From: an uncultured Paenibacillaceae bacterium
Lineage (GTDB): Bacteria > Bacillota > Bacilli > Paenibacillales > DA-C8
Assembly (NCBI GenBank): GCA_937957685.1
Contig: CALGAO010000119.1
Span: forward strand, 1-44,374
Length of the DNA stretch: 44,374 nt
Direction: 5' to 3'
Position numbers and translations under genes: made by a program. Positions within the stretch are counted from its first letter, which is position 1. Each line of letters begins with the position of its first letter. The notes under the pieces are model-generated. The model was given only the letters and a program-made list of their open reading frames with translations, ran no database searches and was not told where the DNA came from. This document shows, piece after piece, positions 8,660 to 16,833 of the stretch.

Positions 8660-9712
8660 ATGAAGATAACCAGGCTGATCAAAGGCGCGGATATCTCGTT
8701 CGTCGATGAGATCGAGAGCGAGGGCGGCGCTTACTACGATAACGGCGAGCAGCGCGATGTGCTCGATATCCTGAAGGACAGCGGGATCAATTCCGCAAGG
8801 TTGCGCGTCTGGAATGATCCGGCGTTCGATTACTGCGGCCCGCAGAGGACGATCCGGATGGCCCGGCGGATCAAGGACAAGGGTCTGCATCTCCTGCTCG
8901 ATTTCCATTACTCCGACTATTGGGCCGATCCATCCAAACAGTTCATGCCAAAGGCATGGCGCAGTCTGAGCTTCTCTCAGCTCGTCGAGGAGGTGGAGTC
9001 CTTTACGGCTTCCTTCCTTGGCGAGCTGGATGCAGCCGGGGCGCGCCCGGACATGGTGCAGATCGGCAATGAGATCACCAATGGCATGCTGTGGGATGCG
9101 GGCCGGGTGAGCGGCGAGTATGACAGGCCGGAGCAGTGGGACCAGCTGATGGCGCTTATCGCCGCCGGCGTACGCGGAGTTCGCTCCGTGTCCTCAGAGG
9201 AGAAGCCGATCGCGGTGATGATCCATATCGATAGAGGCGGTGACAATGCAGGCAGCCGATACTTCTATGACAAGCTGGAGGCTTACCGCATCGATTACGA
9301 TGTGATCGGCCTTTCCTATTATCCGTGGTGGCACGGTACGCTGGAGGAATTCTCGGCCAACATGCACGATCTGGCTGTGCGGTACCGGAAACCGATCGTC
9401 GCGGTTGAGGTCGCTTATCCCTGGACGATGACGCCGCCGGATGAGCATCCGCTCATCTTCAACAAGCCGGAGTGGATCTATCCGGGCTTCCCGCCGTCTG
9501 TCGACGGACAGCGCAAGTGGTTGCTCGAGCTGATAAGGCGGATCAAGGAGGTGCCGGATGGCCTTGGGCTTGGTCTGTATTATTGGGAACCGTGCTGGAT
9601 TCCGTTCAAGCCGACATGGTCGGTGGGACATGAGAACAATTGGGCGAACCTGACCCTGTTTGATTACCGGGGCAACAAGCTGCCTTCGCTCGATGCATTC
9701 ATGCAAGACTGA
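8660..9712 (+). CDS. ganB: GH53 endo-beta-1,4-galactanase, apparently intracellular
   Basis: A 350-residue glycoside hydrolase of family 53, which cleaves beta-1,4-galactan (pectin side chains). The N-terminal GADISFVDEIESEGG and the RLRVWNDP strand are family hallmarks. The acid/base is probably Glu138 (QIGNEITNG) and the nucleophile Glu250 (VAVEVAYPW). No signal peptide is visible: the protein starts MKITRLIKGADIS, so it probably acts in the cytoplasm on imported oligosaccharides, unlike the secreted Bacillus GanB. The start is ATG 8660, with AAAGGAG 9 bases upstream. Earlier in-frame starts (GTG 8594, ATG 8624) add only basic polar residues, not a signal sequence. No GH42 galactosidase gene is adjacent. 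Confidence 0.88.
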   Translation: MKITRLIKGADISFVDEIESEGGAYYDNGEQRDVLDILKDSGINSARLRVWNDPAFDYCGPQRTIRMARRIKDKGLHLLLDFHYSDYWADPSKQFMPKAWRSLSFSQLVEEVESFTASFLGELDAAGARPDMVQIGNEITNGMLWDAGRVSGEYDRPEQWDQLMALIAAGVRGVRSVSSEEKPIAVMIHIDRGGDNAGSRYFYDKLEAYRIDYDVIGLSYYPWWHGTLEEFSANMHDLAVRYRKPIVAVEVAYPWTMTPPDEHPLIFNKPEWIYPGFPPSVDGQRKWLLELIRRIKEVPDGLGLGLYYWEPCWIPFKPTWSVGHENNWANLTLFDYRGNKLPSLDAFMQD

Positions 9713-9830
9713 TGCGAGCGATTCGCAGGGGCGGAGCAGCGCCAACAAGCACGATCATCGGTGGAAGACACACCGCCTCGAAGCATGGACATGATGGGTA
9801 CCCTTTCCGGGTAACCTGACGGGTCGGCTA

Positions 9831-9878
9831 TTGATACGAGTGTTGCACGTCATTCATAATTAGGAGTGATCAACACTC
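9831..9878 (+). promoter_or_regulatory. Promoter and inverted repeat before the AraC regulator gene
   Basis: TTGATA (9831-9836) and CATAAT (9855-9860) are 18 bases apart. GAGTGTTG (9838-9845) recurs inverted as CAACACTC (9871-9878), and GAGTG/CACTC also pair at 9864-9878. The repeats flank the -10 box, consistent with an operator or a leader hairpin. Confidence 0.5.
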
Positions 9879-9893
9879 GGATGGTGATGGCTC

Positions 9894-10766
9894 GTGAGAT
9901 GGGGCAATGAGAATATTCGCTACGTGTTCACACCGATGGAGCGCTGGCTTCCCTTATTTCTCGAATCCATAGGCTACAGCGCATGGGAGCGCATCTTCGA
10001 ACGCCCTGAGGGCTATCCGTACTACCATTGGCTGCATACGCTCGATGGGGAAGGCCGCTTCGAGCTGTTCGGCGATACGTTCAGGTTGACGAAGGGCCAA
10101 GGCGTGCTGCTCACCCCATTCACCCCGCACAGCTATTATCCGGCCTCAGACCGCTGGGCGACCATCTATCTGACATTTGGCGGATCAGCGGCTCCGGCCA
10201 TTATGGAATCGCTTGGCATGAACACCTCGATTTACTACGAGGAGGGCGATGACCAGTCGTTCGACGACCTGTTCCTTGATTTGCTGCTTCGAATCGAGCG
10301 GTCCCCATCCCATTCGGATATCGAGGTGTCATCGGATCTGTATCATTTTCTGATGCGGTTGCGCAAGTTCGGCATGATGAACAATGGCCCGTCATTGTCC
10401 CAGTATTACCGCAAGCTGGCGCCCATTCTGCACTGGATGGAGCAGCATCTGGCGGACAATATCGGTCTGCAGGAGATTGCCGAATATGCCAATATGGGCA
10501 TTCACGGCTTGCATGAGCTGTTCCAACAAGCGTTCGATATGAGCCCTTATTCGTATTTTCTCCAGATGCGTCTGCGGGAGGCGAAGCGCATCCTGCTGCA
10601 GCATCCGAACAAGGCGTTGCGCGAGGTGGCGGAGCAGACGGGGTTCAATGATGTCAGTCATTTCGTCGCCACCTTCCGCAAGAAGGAAGGCATCACGCCA
10701 GGCAAGTATCGGGAACTGCATCTGACGGTCGACCAGAAGGAGCGTTTGCAGGAGAAGGCCGAATGA
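9894..10766 (+). CDS. AraC-family regulator with N-terminal cupin domain
   Basis: A 290-residue regulator. Residues about 25-95 form a cupin-like sugar-sensing domain (GEGRFELFGDTFRLTKGQGV, then TPFTPHSYYP). Residues about 180-280 contain the two helix-turn-helix motifs of AraC/XylS proteins (GLQEIAEYANMGIHGLHELF and REVAEQTGFNDVSHFVATFR, ending in GITPGKYR). It lies directly downstream of the galactan operon, same strand, with its own promoter, so it probably activates that operon on sensing a galactan-derived sugar (inference). The start is GTG 9894 with only a weak ribosome binding site; ATG 9936 is an alternative. Confidence 0.85.
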   Translation: MRWGNENIRYVFTPMERWLPLFLESIGYSAWERIFERPEGYPYYHWLHTLDGEGRFELFGDTFRLTKGQGVLLTPFTPHSYYPASDRWATIYLTFGGSAAPAIMESLGMNTSIYYEEGDDQSFDDLFLDLLLRIERSPSHSDIEVSSDLYHFLMRLRKFGMMNNGPSLSQYYRKLAPILHWMEQHLADNIGLQEIAEYANMGIHGLHELFQQAFDMSPYSYFLQMRLREAKRILLQHPNKALREVAEQTGFNDVSHFVATFRKKEGITPGKYRELHLTVDQKERLQEKAE

Positions 10767-10872
10767 AGCGGCTCATGGGCTGGTTGAGCGGGTCCGCAAC
10801 CTGAGTCAGGCGCACGGATGGGCGCAGGAGTGTGCGCGGAAGAGAGTGCGGAAGACCGAAGCCGGATACCGG

Positions 10873-10901
10873 TTGTAAAGCAGACCCGATTGCAGCACAA
10901 T
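10873..10901 (+). promoter_or_regulatory. Promoter of the SPL-like gene
   Basis: TTGTAA (10873-10878) and CACAAT (10896-10901) are separated by 17 bases, 27 bases before the ATG at 10928. It fits a sigma-A promoter moderately well. Confidence 0.4.
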
Positions 10902-10927
10902 CAAGATAAGCGGAGGTGAGCAGAAGC

Positions 10928-11761
10928 ATGGAGATGGTGAGAAGCGACATTGAGGCGAAGAAAATCCTGACGGAGGCGCAAGGGTACCTGAACGTCGGAT
11001 TCACCCATTCCCTGAATCCGTACAGCGGGTGTGCCTTCGCCTGCAAATACTGCTATGTCCGGGAGCTGCCGGTGCAGAAGTTCAAGGAGGAGCCCTGGGG
11101 CACCTGGCTGCACGTCAAGGTGAACGCTGCGGACAACTACCGCAGGGAGATCAAGAGCCTCCGGCGCAGGAACAAGCCCGTCCGCATCTTCATGTCGTCT
11201 GCCACGGACCCTTATCAGCCGCTGGAGCGGGAAGCGGGGATCACGCGCAGCCTGCTTGAGGAGATGCTCGAGCACCCGCCGGATGCGCTGCAGCTGCAGA
11301 CCCGCGGTCCGCTGGTCACGAGGGATCTCGATCTGCTCGTGCAGCTGAAGGAGCGGTGCGAGCTGGTCGTCTCGATGACGGTGGAGACGGATCGGGAGGA
11401 CGTGAAGCGGATCTTCGCCCCGACGGCCCCCGGCATCAGACTGCGGCTCAAGGCGCTGAAGGAACTGCATGATGCGGGCCTCCGGACGCAAGCCGCGATC
11501 TCGCCCGTCCTGCCGTTCACGCCGGATTTCCCGAAGGTGCTGGACGGCATCGTCGACCGGATCTGGATCGACACGCTCAGCATCGGGGACGGGGCGCTGG
11601 GCCGACGCTCGGAGCGGCTCGGGATGCGGCAGCTGTTCGCGGAGCATGAGCTGTCGAGATGGTACGATGATCATTTGCATGTTAAGGTGGTTAACTATTT
11701 CAGGAAGTTTTTCCCCGAAGAGATGATACGGGTGTCGAGGAAGCAGGCATTTCCGGTATGA
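10928..11761 (+). CDS. SPL-family radical SAM protein
   Basis: A 277-residue radical SAM enzyme. The 4Fe-4S cluster ligands are Cys35, Cys39 and Cys42 (GCAFACKYCYV, CX3CX2C). Flanking motifs SLNPYSGC and FMSSATDPYQPLER are typical of the family related to spore photoproduct lyase and to Rv2578c-type proteins. The family is grouped with DNA repair, but most members lack a proven reaction, so I assign only the family. The start is ATG 10928, 9 bases after GGAGGTG; the upstream GTG at 10916 lies inside the ribosome binding site. It converges with the yjbR-like gene across a shared terminator. Confidence 0.85.
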   Translation: MEMVRSDIEAKKILTEAQGYLNVGFTHSLNPYSGCAFACKYCYVRELPVQKFKEEPWGTWLHVKVNAADNYRREIKSLRRRNKPVRIFMSSATDPYQPLEREAGITRSLLEEMLEHPPDALQLQTRGPLVTRDLDLLVQLKERCELVVSMTVETDREDVKRIFAPTAPGIRLRLKALKELHDAGLRTQAAISPVLPFTPDFPKVLDGIVDRIWIDTLSIGDGALGRRSERLGMRQLFAEHELSRWYDDHLHVKVVNYFRKFFPEEMIRVSRKQAFPV

Positions 11762-11812
11762 GGATAAACTGCGTGGCAGGATGAGGGAGTGTTTGCACAC
11801 GCCTAAAATAAA

Positions 11813-11858
11813 CAGAAGCGGAAGCAGGTCCGTTCTTCTTGTCTGCTTTCCGCTTCTG
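11813..11858. terminator. Bidirectional terminator between convergent genes
   Basis: CAGAAGCGGAAGCAG (11813-11827) pairs with CTGCTTTCCGCTTCTG (11843-11858), one bulged base. On the minus strand it is followed by a TTTATTTT-type tail, so it should stop the yjbR-like transcript well. The plus-strand tail is weaker. Confidence 0.75.
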
Positions 11859-11882
11859 CGCGTTTCCCGGAGCATCGCCGGA

Positions 11883-12242
11883 TCAACCCGCCTGAATCAA
11901 TGCTTTCTCGGCTTTCTTCAGGCTCTTGAAGACCAGTTCATAGGAATGATCCACCATGCTGAAAATATCCTCGTCCGGGATCGTGCCATCCAGGAGTACG
12001 GTGTTCCAGTGCGTCTTGTTCAGATGATAGCCGGGGACCACCGATTTGTGCTGCTGCCGGAGGCTCTCGGCAAGGAAGGGGTCGCATTTGAGGCTGATCA
12101 TCTCGCATCCATCGGACGAGGTTGCCATCAAGGCGAACATTTTGGAACCGACCTTCATGACGAGCGGATCGGGGCCGAAGGGATAATCCTCGCGCGCACC
12201 GGGCTTCGACAGGCAATATTCGGTCAGGATCTTCAGGTTCAT
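11883..12242 (-). CDS. YjbR/MmcQ-family protein
   Basis: A 119-residue protein of the YjbR (MmcQ, DUF419) family, which has a CyaY-like fold and is often called DNA-binding without a proven function. Recognisable features are the early PGAREDYPFG motif, KMFALM, the SLKCDP strand, and the PGYHLNKTHWNTV segment followed by the C-terminal helix. The length is normal for the family. The start ATG 12242 is preceded by GAGGTG 6 bases upstream; a GTG at 12251 is in frame but overlaps the ribosome binding site. It is a single gene ending at a shared terminator. Confidence 0.85.
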   Translation of the reverse strand: MNLKILTEYCLSKPGAREDYPFGPDPLVMKVGSKMFALMATSSDGCEMISLKCDPFLAESLRQQHKSVVPGYHLNKTHWNTVLLDGTIPDEDIFSMVDHSYELVFKSLKKAEKALIQAG

Positions 12243-12370
12243 AAGAGTCACCTCAAGATGGGAGAAGTTTGATGTGGGATAACGTCCAATTCATCTCTGT
12301 ACAGAGGTGCGGAGCAGCGATGGGCACAGGCTGACTTGGATATCATCCATGCAGATCGGGGACTGTTCGG

Positions 12371-13705
12371 CTACTCCTCGAGCTTCACATCCGAGATGGC
12401 CAACATCCCGTCCACATAATCATACCTGATGACCGTATCGATCGGGAAGAGGCCTGGAGAGATCTGGACCGGCACTTCCGCGTAAACGACATGATCCTGC
12501 ACCCGATACTGAACGATATTGCCCAGATAAGGGGATTCGAACCAGTAGCCAGCTTCGCTGTCTCGATATGCGACCGTGTGCTCATCACCATTCACCCTGA
12601 AAGTGTAGGTTCGACCATCGTCACCAAGCTCAAGCTCGTATTCCAGGGCTGATCTGGCTGCCTGTACCGGATCGGCAACGGGAATCTCCTCGAGGTTTGC
12701 ATCCAGCACATGGAGCTCGGAGCCTCGATAGCCGGTGCCGTGATCGACGATGAGTTCGATCACGATCTCGTCCTCGCCGTCTCCGGTCACGTCCGTCACC
12801 CACAGCTGAGGGGAGAAGGCCTCGAAGGCCGAGTTCGTCCATTCCTCGAAGGCACGCGAACGATCTCCCCAGAATACCCTTATCCCCCGGAACGTCGCCT
12901 GATCCGGCTGGTTGGCAGGATACAGGGCCGCCTGGTGCTTCGCATCCTCAACCAGCGGATCGATCGTATAGTCCTTGGGGGCGGGCTCCCGCTCCCGATC
13001 GGCGACCGATTCCTCTGGCTGCTCCGCTTCCGCAACGGTATCGTCCTCCAGGATCTCCACTTCCCGGATCAGATGGGTATCGATCACGATGCTGACCCTG
13101 AGCCGTTCCTGGAACGTCGCCTGGGTGGAGTCGGTGAGCGTCAGCAGCAGCTCATAGTCGATCCCATCATCGTCTTCCTCGACATCTGCGACATGCGCCT
13201 CCTGGATCCAGGGGCTGGACACCTCATAGCGGTCCAGCACGCGCTTGCGCTCCACGTCTTCCCACAAGCGATCGGTTGGCACGCTCGGTCCGCCCATGGC
13301 TCCGAGCTCCCGGCGAATGAGCGCGATCGTGAACTCGATCAGCGTCTGATCCGTCGGCCGATGGGCGCTTGCGTCCAGCGCTTCCCATGCCGCGAGATCG
13401 CCGCCGTCTCCAGCTTGCAGCCTGAGCTCCTCGGGCTCCGTTTCATGCCTTGGCGCGACCACCACCGGCTGGGTGGGTGCCTGAGGAAGCCCGACTTCCC
13501 TGGGGGTGAGCAGGCCGGGCAGGAGCAGGACCACCACCAATGCCACCACTACCGCTGTCGACCACATCCACGTGCTTCCGGACCGCATCTTCGGACGGGC
13601 CATGAGGCGCTGCTCGACATTGGCCATCATCTCGCGCGTGAATCGCTTGCCAGACCAGGGCGGACGGGCGAGCTTCTCCTCCCAATAGGCGTCACGATCC
13701 AACAT
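12371..13705 (-). CDS. Anti-sigma-factor-like single-pass membrane protein
   Basis: A 444-residue protein encoded immediately after, and overlapping, the ECF sigma gene. This position is characteristic of anti-sigma factors. The N-terminal ~40 residues are cytoplasmic (an EEKLARPPWSGKRFTREM stretch), followed by one membrane segment (about residues 45-68, WSTAVVVALVVVLLLPGLL) and a large extracellular part. The outer part has an acidic linker and, at about residues 285-300, a VTGDGEDEIVIE strand-loop like calcium-binding FG-GAP/VCBS repeats. No known zinc anti-sigma motif (HXXXCXXC) is visible. The start ATG 13705 has GGGAGG 7-8 bases upstream; ATG 13711 lies too close. The role as anti-sigma factor is inferred from context. 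Confidence 0.65.
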   Translation of the reverse strand: MLDRDAYWEEKLARPPWSGKRFTREMMANVEQRLMARPKMRSGSTWMWSTAVVVALVVVLLLPGLLTPREVGLPQAPTQPVVVAPRHETEPEELRLQAGDGGDLAAWEALDASAHRPTDQTLIEFTIALIRRELGAMGGPSVPTDRLWEDVERKRVLDRYEVSSPWIQEAHVADVEEDDDGIDYELLLTLTDSTQATFQERLRVSIVIDTHLIREVEILEDDTVAEAEQPEESVADREREPAPKDYTIDPLVEDAKHQAALYPANQPDQATFRGIRVFWGDRSRAFEEWTNSAFEAFSPQLWVTDVTGDGEDEIVIELIVDHGTGYRGSELHVLDANLEEIPVADPVQAARSALEYELELGDDGRTYTFRVNGDEHTVAYRDSEAGYWFESPYLGNIVQYRVQDHVVYAEVPVQISPGLFPIDTVIRYDYVDGMLAISDVKLEE

Positions 13706-14267
13706 GGACATCCCTCCCTTTGAGCAGATGGGCTGCTTTCTGTTTGGCGCGATGAATCCTCGATTTGACGGTCCCTTCGGACACGCCCAGGATCTCGGCG
13801 ATTTCCTCCATGCTCAGCTGATAATGGAAGCGAAGAAGCAGAGGGTCGCGGTATTTACCCGGCAGGCTCATGATGGCCGTCCACAGCTCGACCTCCGCCA
13901 TGCTGGCCAGGACGGCGGACTCCGCCGAAGGGACCGCGGACTTCGCGGCCAGCGTGTCCGCCCAGCCCCTGGGCCTGCTGTCGTAGAGGATGACCCGTTT
14001 GAGAAAGGCTTTGTTCCTGTATGTGAAGGCGGTATTCCTGGTGATCTTCAGCAGCCATGTCCGGAGCGAGGACTCCCTGCGGTAGGTATGGAAGCGCCGG
14101 TACGCCTTGATGAAGGTCTCCTGGGCGATGTCATCGGCGAGATGCGCGTCCCTGGTCAGGATGAACGCGTAATTCCACACATCCTCTCCATAGTTCTCCA
14201 TCATGCTCCGAACGTCGGCAATATCGAGTTCTGTCACATAGTTCAGGTAGCGTTCTTGATCGTGCAC
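13692..14267 (-). CDS. ECF sigma-70 family RNA polymerase sigma factor
   Basis: A 191-residue extracytoplasmic-function sigma factor. Region 2 is visible as WNYAFILTRDAHLADDIAQE followed by TFIKAYRRFHTYR; region 4 as LPGKYRDPLLLRFHYQLSME and EIAEILGVSEGTVKSRIHRA. It would direct polymerase to a stress regulon and to its own gene. I place the start at GTG 14267, because AAAGGGGTG lies just upstream and the likely -10 box (14289-14294) leaves almost no leader for the ATG at 14285. The 14-bp overlap with the downstream membrane protein gene indicates coupling with its probable anti-sigma factor. Confidence 0.88.
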   Translation of the reverse strand: MHDQERYLNYVTELDIADVRSMMENYGEDVWNYAFILTRDAHLADDIAQETFIKAYRRFHTYRRESSLRTWLLKITRNTAFTYRNKAFLKRVILYDSRPRGWADTLAAKSAVPSAESAVLASMAEVELWTAIMSLPGKYRDPLLLRFHYQLSMEEIAEILGVSEGTVKSRIHRAKQKAAHLLKGRDVHVGS

Positions 14268-14288
14268 GGACCACACCCCTTTCATCTA

Positions 14289-14317
14289 TATAGACCTCCG
14301 CACTTTCCGATAAGTTC
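14289..14317 (-). promoter_or_regulatory. Candidate ECF-type autoregulated promoter
   Basis: On the minus strand GGAACTT (-35; its GAACTT core is at 14317-14312) is separated by 17 bases from TCTATA (14294-14289). The spacing and the GAACTT element resemble promoters of ECF sigma factors (compare GAACTT-N16-TCTGA of sigma-E). The predicted transcript start, near 14282, lies between the ATG at 14285 and the GTG at 14267. Confidence 0.5.
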
Positions 14318-14530
14318 CCGTTTTTTTCATGCATAGGGTGTCAAAAAAGGTCACTCTTCATCAAAGCGTGCGGGGAGGGAACAGTGGCTTGTCCATATAT
14401 ACGATCGGCATACGGTCTTCATCCATGCGTCCCGGGATTCCGGGGACGGCACAGGCGGCGGTGGAGACGTACTGTGCGGACGATCGGTGACGGAACGGAG
14501 AGCTGTGGCAGGTGATCATAAGCCGCAGCC

Positions 14531-15421
14531 TCAGGCCGAGAACACCTTGATGAAATGTCGCGCACACTTGGACAGGTAGCGGTCCTTGATCCAGATGAGC
14601 CCCACCTCGGAGTAGAACGGCTTGCAATCCAGCTCGAACATGCGGATGCTGGGCAGCGGGAAAGTCGTCAGCACGGACTTCGGCAGGATCGTCGCGCCGA
14701 TGCCTGCGGCGACAAGCGACAGGATGATCGTCACGCTGGAGCACTCGCACAGGATGCGCGGCTCCTGCCCGGCATCGCGGAACGCCTGCAGCACCCGCTG
14801 GTGCATGCCGGTGGTGTGGACGCTCTTCAAGCTCAGGAAGGGGTGCCGGGCGAGTTCCTCCATGCCCATCCTGGCGGCCCTGGAGTCGTGAGGCCAGCTG
14901 CTGGGCAACAGCGCGACGAACGGGTCGGGGGGCAGTCGCAGCACCTCGTAGCGATCCGGATCGGTCGCCGCTTCAAACGGGAGCCGGGCGATGATCAGCT
15001 CCAGGTTGCGCTTCTCCAGCTGCTCACCGAGCAGGAAATGGTCGCCTTCGTGAATCTTGAAGGTGACGTGCGGATAGAGCTCATGGAAGCGCTCGAGCCT
15101 CGGCGGCAGCAGGGAATAGCAGGAGACGACACAACCGATCGAGAGCGTGCCGCGGACACCCTCATCCAGCTCCTGCACCTCCTCGATCGTCTCCTGCAGC
15201 TGCCGGAGAAGCTCTTCAGCCCGGCGCTTCAGCAGATGACCGGCATGAGTGAGCGTCAGCCGTTTGCCGCTGCGGTCGAACAAGGTCACGCCGATCTCTT
15301 CCTCCAGCTGCCGGATCTGGCGGCTGAGCGGCGGTTGCTCCATGTTCAGCCGCTTCGCCGCTGCGGTGACCTGCCCTTCCTCGGCCACTGTAAGAAAATA
15401 GCGCAATTGGCGGATATCCAT
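14531..15421 (-). CDS. LysR-family transcriptional regulator
   Basis: A 296-residue LysR-type regulator. The N-terminal helix-turn-helix is clear (MDIRQLRYFLTVAEEGQVT, then AAKRLNMEQPPLSRQIRQLE), and the remaining ~200 residues form the ligand-binding domain. It is divergent from ilvE with a 128-base intergenic region, the usual arrangement for a LysR protein and its target. It may sense a metabolite of amino-acid metabolism or regulate another function; the effector is unknown. The start ATG 15421 is preceded by GGAGGGG; a GTG at 15439 overlaps that site. Confidence 0.9.
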   Translation of the reverse strand: MDIRQLRYFLTVAEEGQVTAAAKRLNMEQPPLSRQIRQLEEEIGVTLFDRSGKRLTLTHAGHLLKRRAEELLRQLQETIEEVQELDEGVRGTLSIGCVVSCYSLLPPRLERFHELYPHVTFKIHEGDHFLLGEQLEKRNLELIIARLPFEAATDPDRYEVLRLPPDPFVALLPSSWPHDSRAARMGMEELARHPFLSLKSVHTTGMHQRVLQAFRDAGQEPRILCECSSVTIILSLVAAGIGATILPKSVLTTFPLPSIRMFELDCKPFYSEVGLIWIKDRYLSKCARHFIKVFSA

Positions 15422-15447
15422 ACGATCGCTCCCCTCCACATCATGCT

Positions 15448-15462
15448 ATACTTGAAAGGTAT
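15448..15462. promoter_or_regulatory. Candidate LysR operator
   Basis: ATACTTGAAAGGTAT is a dyad (ATAC, 7 bases, GTAT) containing T-N11-A, the LysR-box pattern. It lies between the LysR gene and ilvE. TATAAAAT (15471-15478) downstream may be the ilvE -10 region. Confidence 0.4.
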
Positions 15463-15549
15463 GAACTTTGTATAAAATAGATATTTCCAATATACTCTTC
15501 CATCGGTTACGATTCAATTAAGATCTTGATAACGGAAAGGTGATCGAAC

Positions 15550-16617
15550 ATGACCCAATCGATTCGCATCGAGCGCACCAGAACGCCCAAACAGAAGCCG
15601 CAATCCGGTGAACTCGGCTTCGGAAAGTATTACACGGATCATATGTTTATCCTCGACTATGATGACGGCCAGGGCTGGCATGATGCCCGAATCGTGCCTT
15701 ATCAGCCGATCATGCTGGACCCGGCAGCGAAGGTGTTCCACTATGGACAGACGGTCTTCGAAGGGCTGAAGGCCTATCGCACCGAATCCGGCTCCATCGC
15801 CCTGTTCCGCCCGGATATGAACGTCAAGCGGCTGAACCGCTCCAACGACCGATTGAGCATACCGGAGATCGATGAGCAACTGGTGCTGGAGGCGCTCAGG
15901 CAATTGGTCATGATCGATCAGGATTGGGTGCCGGATGCGCCCCAGACCTCGCTGTATATCCGCCCTTTCGTCATCGCAACGGAAGCGGCGCTTGGCGTCT
16001 CTCCTTCCAGGCAGTACAAATTCATGATCATCATGTCACCGGTTGGCGCGTACTATGCGGAGGGGATCAAGCCGGTGTCCATCTACGTGGAATCCGAATA
16101 CGTCCGCGCGGTGGCAGGCGGCGTTGGCCATGTGAAGACGGCTGGCAACTACGCCGCGGGGCTGAAGGCGCAGGAAGGGGCCACGGCGCAAGGCTGCTCG
16201 CAGGTGCTCTGGCTCGACGGCGTGCATCGGCGTTACGTGGAAGAGGTCGGCAGCATGAACGTGTTCTTCCGCATCAACGACAAGGTCGTCACGCCAGCGC
16301 TGACGGGCGGTCTGCTGCCGGGCATCACCCGGGATTCGGTGATTCATCTGCTTCGTCATTGGGGGGTCGAAGTGGAGGAACGGCTCATCTCGATCGACGA
16401 GCTGGTGCAGGCGCATCGGGAAGGCAGCCTGAAGGAAATGTTCGGCACCGGCACAGCGGCGGTCATCTCCTCCGTTGGTTCCCTGTACTGGAAGGGTGAG
16501 AGGCTCATGATCGGCGATGGTTCGACAGGGGAGCTGTCCGCGCGGATCTACGAGACGATCACCGGCATCCAGACCGGCAAGATCGCCGATCCGTTCGGCT
16601 GGATGCTGCATCTGTAA
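15550..16617 (+). CDS. ilvE: Branched-chain amino acid aminotransferase
   Basis: A 355-residue class IV (D-amino-acid transaminase fold) aminotransferase. It interconverts Val, Leu and Ile with their 2-oxo acids using PLP and 2-oxoglutarate/Glu. The PLP lysine is probably Lys196 (GGVGHVKTAGNYAAGL). Other hallmarks are HYGQTVFEGLKAYR, the substrate loop near FRPDMNVKRLNRS, EEVGSMNVFF, LPGITRDSVI and GTGTAAVISSVG. The length and order fit the type II BCAT family. Start ATG 15550 follows GGAAAGGTGATCGAAC. Monocistronic, ending in a hairpin at 16646. Function confidence is high. Confidence 0.95.
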   Translation: MTQSIRIERTRTPKQKPQSGELGFGKYYTDHMFILDYDDGQGWHDARIVPYQPIMLDPAAKVFHYGQTVFEGLKAYRTESGSIALFRPDMNVKRLNRSNDRLSIPEIDEQLVLEALRQLVMIDQDWVPDAPQTSLYIRPFVIATEAALGVSPSRQYKFMIIMSPVGAYYAEGIKPVSIYVESEYVRAVAGGVGHVKTAGNYAAGLKAQEGATAQGCSQVLWLDGVHRRYVEEVGSMNVFFRINDKVVTPALTGGLLPGITRDSVIHLLRHWGVEVEERLISIDELVQAHREGSLKEMFGTGTAAVISSVGSLYWKGERLMIGDGSTGELSARIYETITGIQTGKIADPFGWMLHL

Positions 16618-16645
16618 GGAGCGTTATCTTCATAGCCACAAAAGT

Positions 16646-16699
16646 GAGGCTGTCCAGGAAGGGTCAGGGCATCTGACCCGCTGGCGGCCTCTTATTTCT
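16646..16699 (+). terminator. Terminator hairpin after ilvE (repeat-family copy 1)
   Basis: GAGGCTGTCCAG... pairs with ...CTGGCGGCCTC, and GGGTCA pairs with TGACCC inside; the hairpin spans 16646-16691 and a TTATTTCT tail follows. Its first half resembles the hairpins at 19532 and 43481. The rest of 16700-16810 shows nothing recognisable. Confidence 0.7.
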
Positions 16700-16813
16700 G
16701 TCAGATTCAAGCCATTCCTGTTGCAGGCTGTCGAAAGCTCCGGAAAGGCGGACAAGAAACCGGGACCTTCCTACTAATCAAATGGAAGAAAATATATGTC
16801 TTTCCATTTTTTA

Positions 16814-16829
16814 TGAAAACGTATACAAT
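16814..16829 (+). promoter_or_regulatory. Promoter -10 with overlapping cre-like site, first PL11 lyase
   Basis: TGAAAACGTATACA (16814-16827) matches the cre consensus at all but one position. It overlaps a -10-like TACAAT (16824-16829). The arrangement is the same as before ganS and ytfQ. Transcription from here would give a leader of roughly 330 bases before the lyase start. Confidence 0.55.
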
Positions 16830-16833
16830 GGAA

